Virus record (IMG/VR): IMGVR_UViG_3300021963_000696
Coordinates: 1-22,741 of that record
DNA: 22,741 nt
Direction: 5' to 3' (one strand)
DNA from: a virus
Made by a program: the position numbers and the translations under genes. Within the stretch, counting starts at the first letter, position 1; every line of letters starts with the position of its first letter. The notes under the pieces were generated by a model that saw only the letters and a program-made list of their open reading frames with translations, was not told the DNA's origin and searched no databases. Shown here in pieces: positions 22,539-22,741 of the stretch.

Positions 22539-22741
22539 ATGCAGGACTTCTACAACGCCATCAAGGATTTGGCGGCTGGCGAGGTCTATGCGCTTGTTGT
22601 CGCTCAAGACGCACCTTACCCAGCCATCGTCTATACGCCCATCATGCAAGAACATATCTTCGGCATTGATGGTCCTCACGGCTTGCAGCGCGTGCGCGTG
22701 CAGGTCGACACCTATGCCAGAACGTATCAAGAGGCCTTGTT
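22539..22741 (+). CDS. Tail completion protein, DUF3168 / HK97 gp11-like (partial, cut by window end)
   Basis: ATG 22539 lies 2 bases after the gp10-like stop, and the frame stays open to the window end (67 codons visible). The start MQDFYNAIKDLAAGEVYALVV followed by YPAIVYTPIMQEHIFGIDGP and RVRVQVDTYARTYQEAL fits the DUF3168 pattern (P-x-I-x-Y..., then R-V-Q-V-D-x-Y). These proteins complete the tail tube end that joins the head. Only the N-terminal half is visible, so its full length is unknown. Confidence 0.83.
   Translation, partial: MQDFYNAIKDLAAGEVYALVVAQDAPYPAIVYTPIMQEHIFGIDGPHGLQRVRVQVDTYARTYQEAL

Overview
The window is a tailed-phage genome segment, either a prophage or a phage closely related to one. 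It most likely comes from a betaproteobacterium of the Burkholderiales/Comamonadaceae type. That placement rests on the mixed 44-65% GC content (hand counts of individual lines), the overall gene style, and the combination of DUF3489/DUF6900-like genes with a ParB-methyltransferase; it is an inference, not a database result. No integrase, lytic-switch repressor, lysis genes, tRNA, CRISPR array or insertion sequence is visible, so temperate lifestyle and integration site cannot be settled here.

Layout. (1) 1-1537: two unrecognised rightward genes, the first cut by the window edge, closed by a strong intrinsic terminator. (2) 1538-1680: a short gap with three GCCCCCATA repeats. (3) 1681-9657: a tightly packed rightward early operon in which most genes overlap by 1-8 bases. 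It encodes a small AlpA/MerR-like HTH protein, two small unknown proteins, a RecA-like P-loop ATPase (Sak4 type), a probable ssDNA-binding protein, an SF2 DEAH helicase with a zinc ribbon, a small zinc-finger protein, a RecB/Cas4-like nuclease with Fe-S cysteines, a small unknown protein, and a 770-aa Toprim/D5 primase-helicase. (4) 9658-9780: an unusual gap with a 15-base inverted repeat enclosing a 24-base alternating purine-pyrimidine tract. (5) 9781-12662: a RuvC-like resolvase, two small proteins, a ParB-domain DNA methyltransferase, and an AT-rich gene joining a sigma-region-4-like HTH to an RNA polymerase alpha C-terminal-like domain. (6) 12659-13884: four small genes on the opposite strand (unknown, DUF3489-like, DUF6900-like, unknown). 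(7) 13990-22741: the HK97-type late module, comprising HNH endonuclease, a probable cos region, small and large terminase, portal, S49 protease, major capsid protein, a small structural protein, head-tail connector, head closure, gp10-like protein and a partial tail-completion protein.

How it works together. The early operon would melt, prime, unwind, recombine and resolve phage DNA. The ATPase, ssDNA-binding protein and nuclease form a plausible homologous recombination set, and the primase-helicase drives replication. The methyltransferase would mark phage DNA. The HNH enzyme and terminases cut at cos and package DNA through the portal into a procapsid matured by the S49 protease.

The most interesting items are the HTH-alphaCTD fusion gene (possible host RNA polymerase modulator), the GTGAC inverted-repeat element downstream of the primase gene (possible origin or operator), the wrong-strand cassette with its operator-like dyad, the structured leader with a terminator just before the capsid gene, and the unknown gene pair at the left edge.
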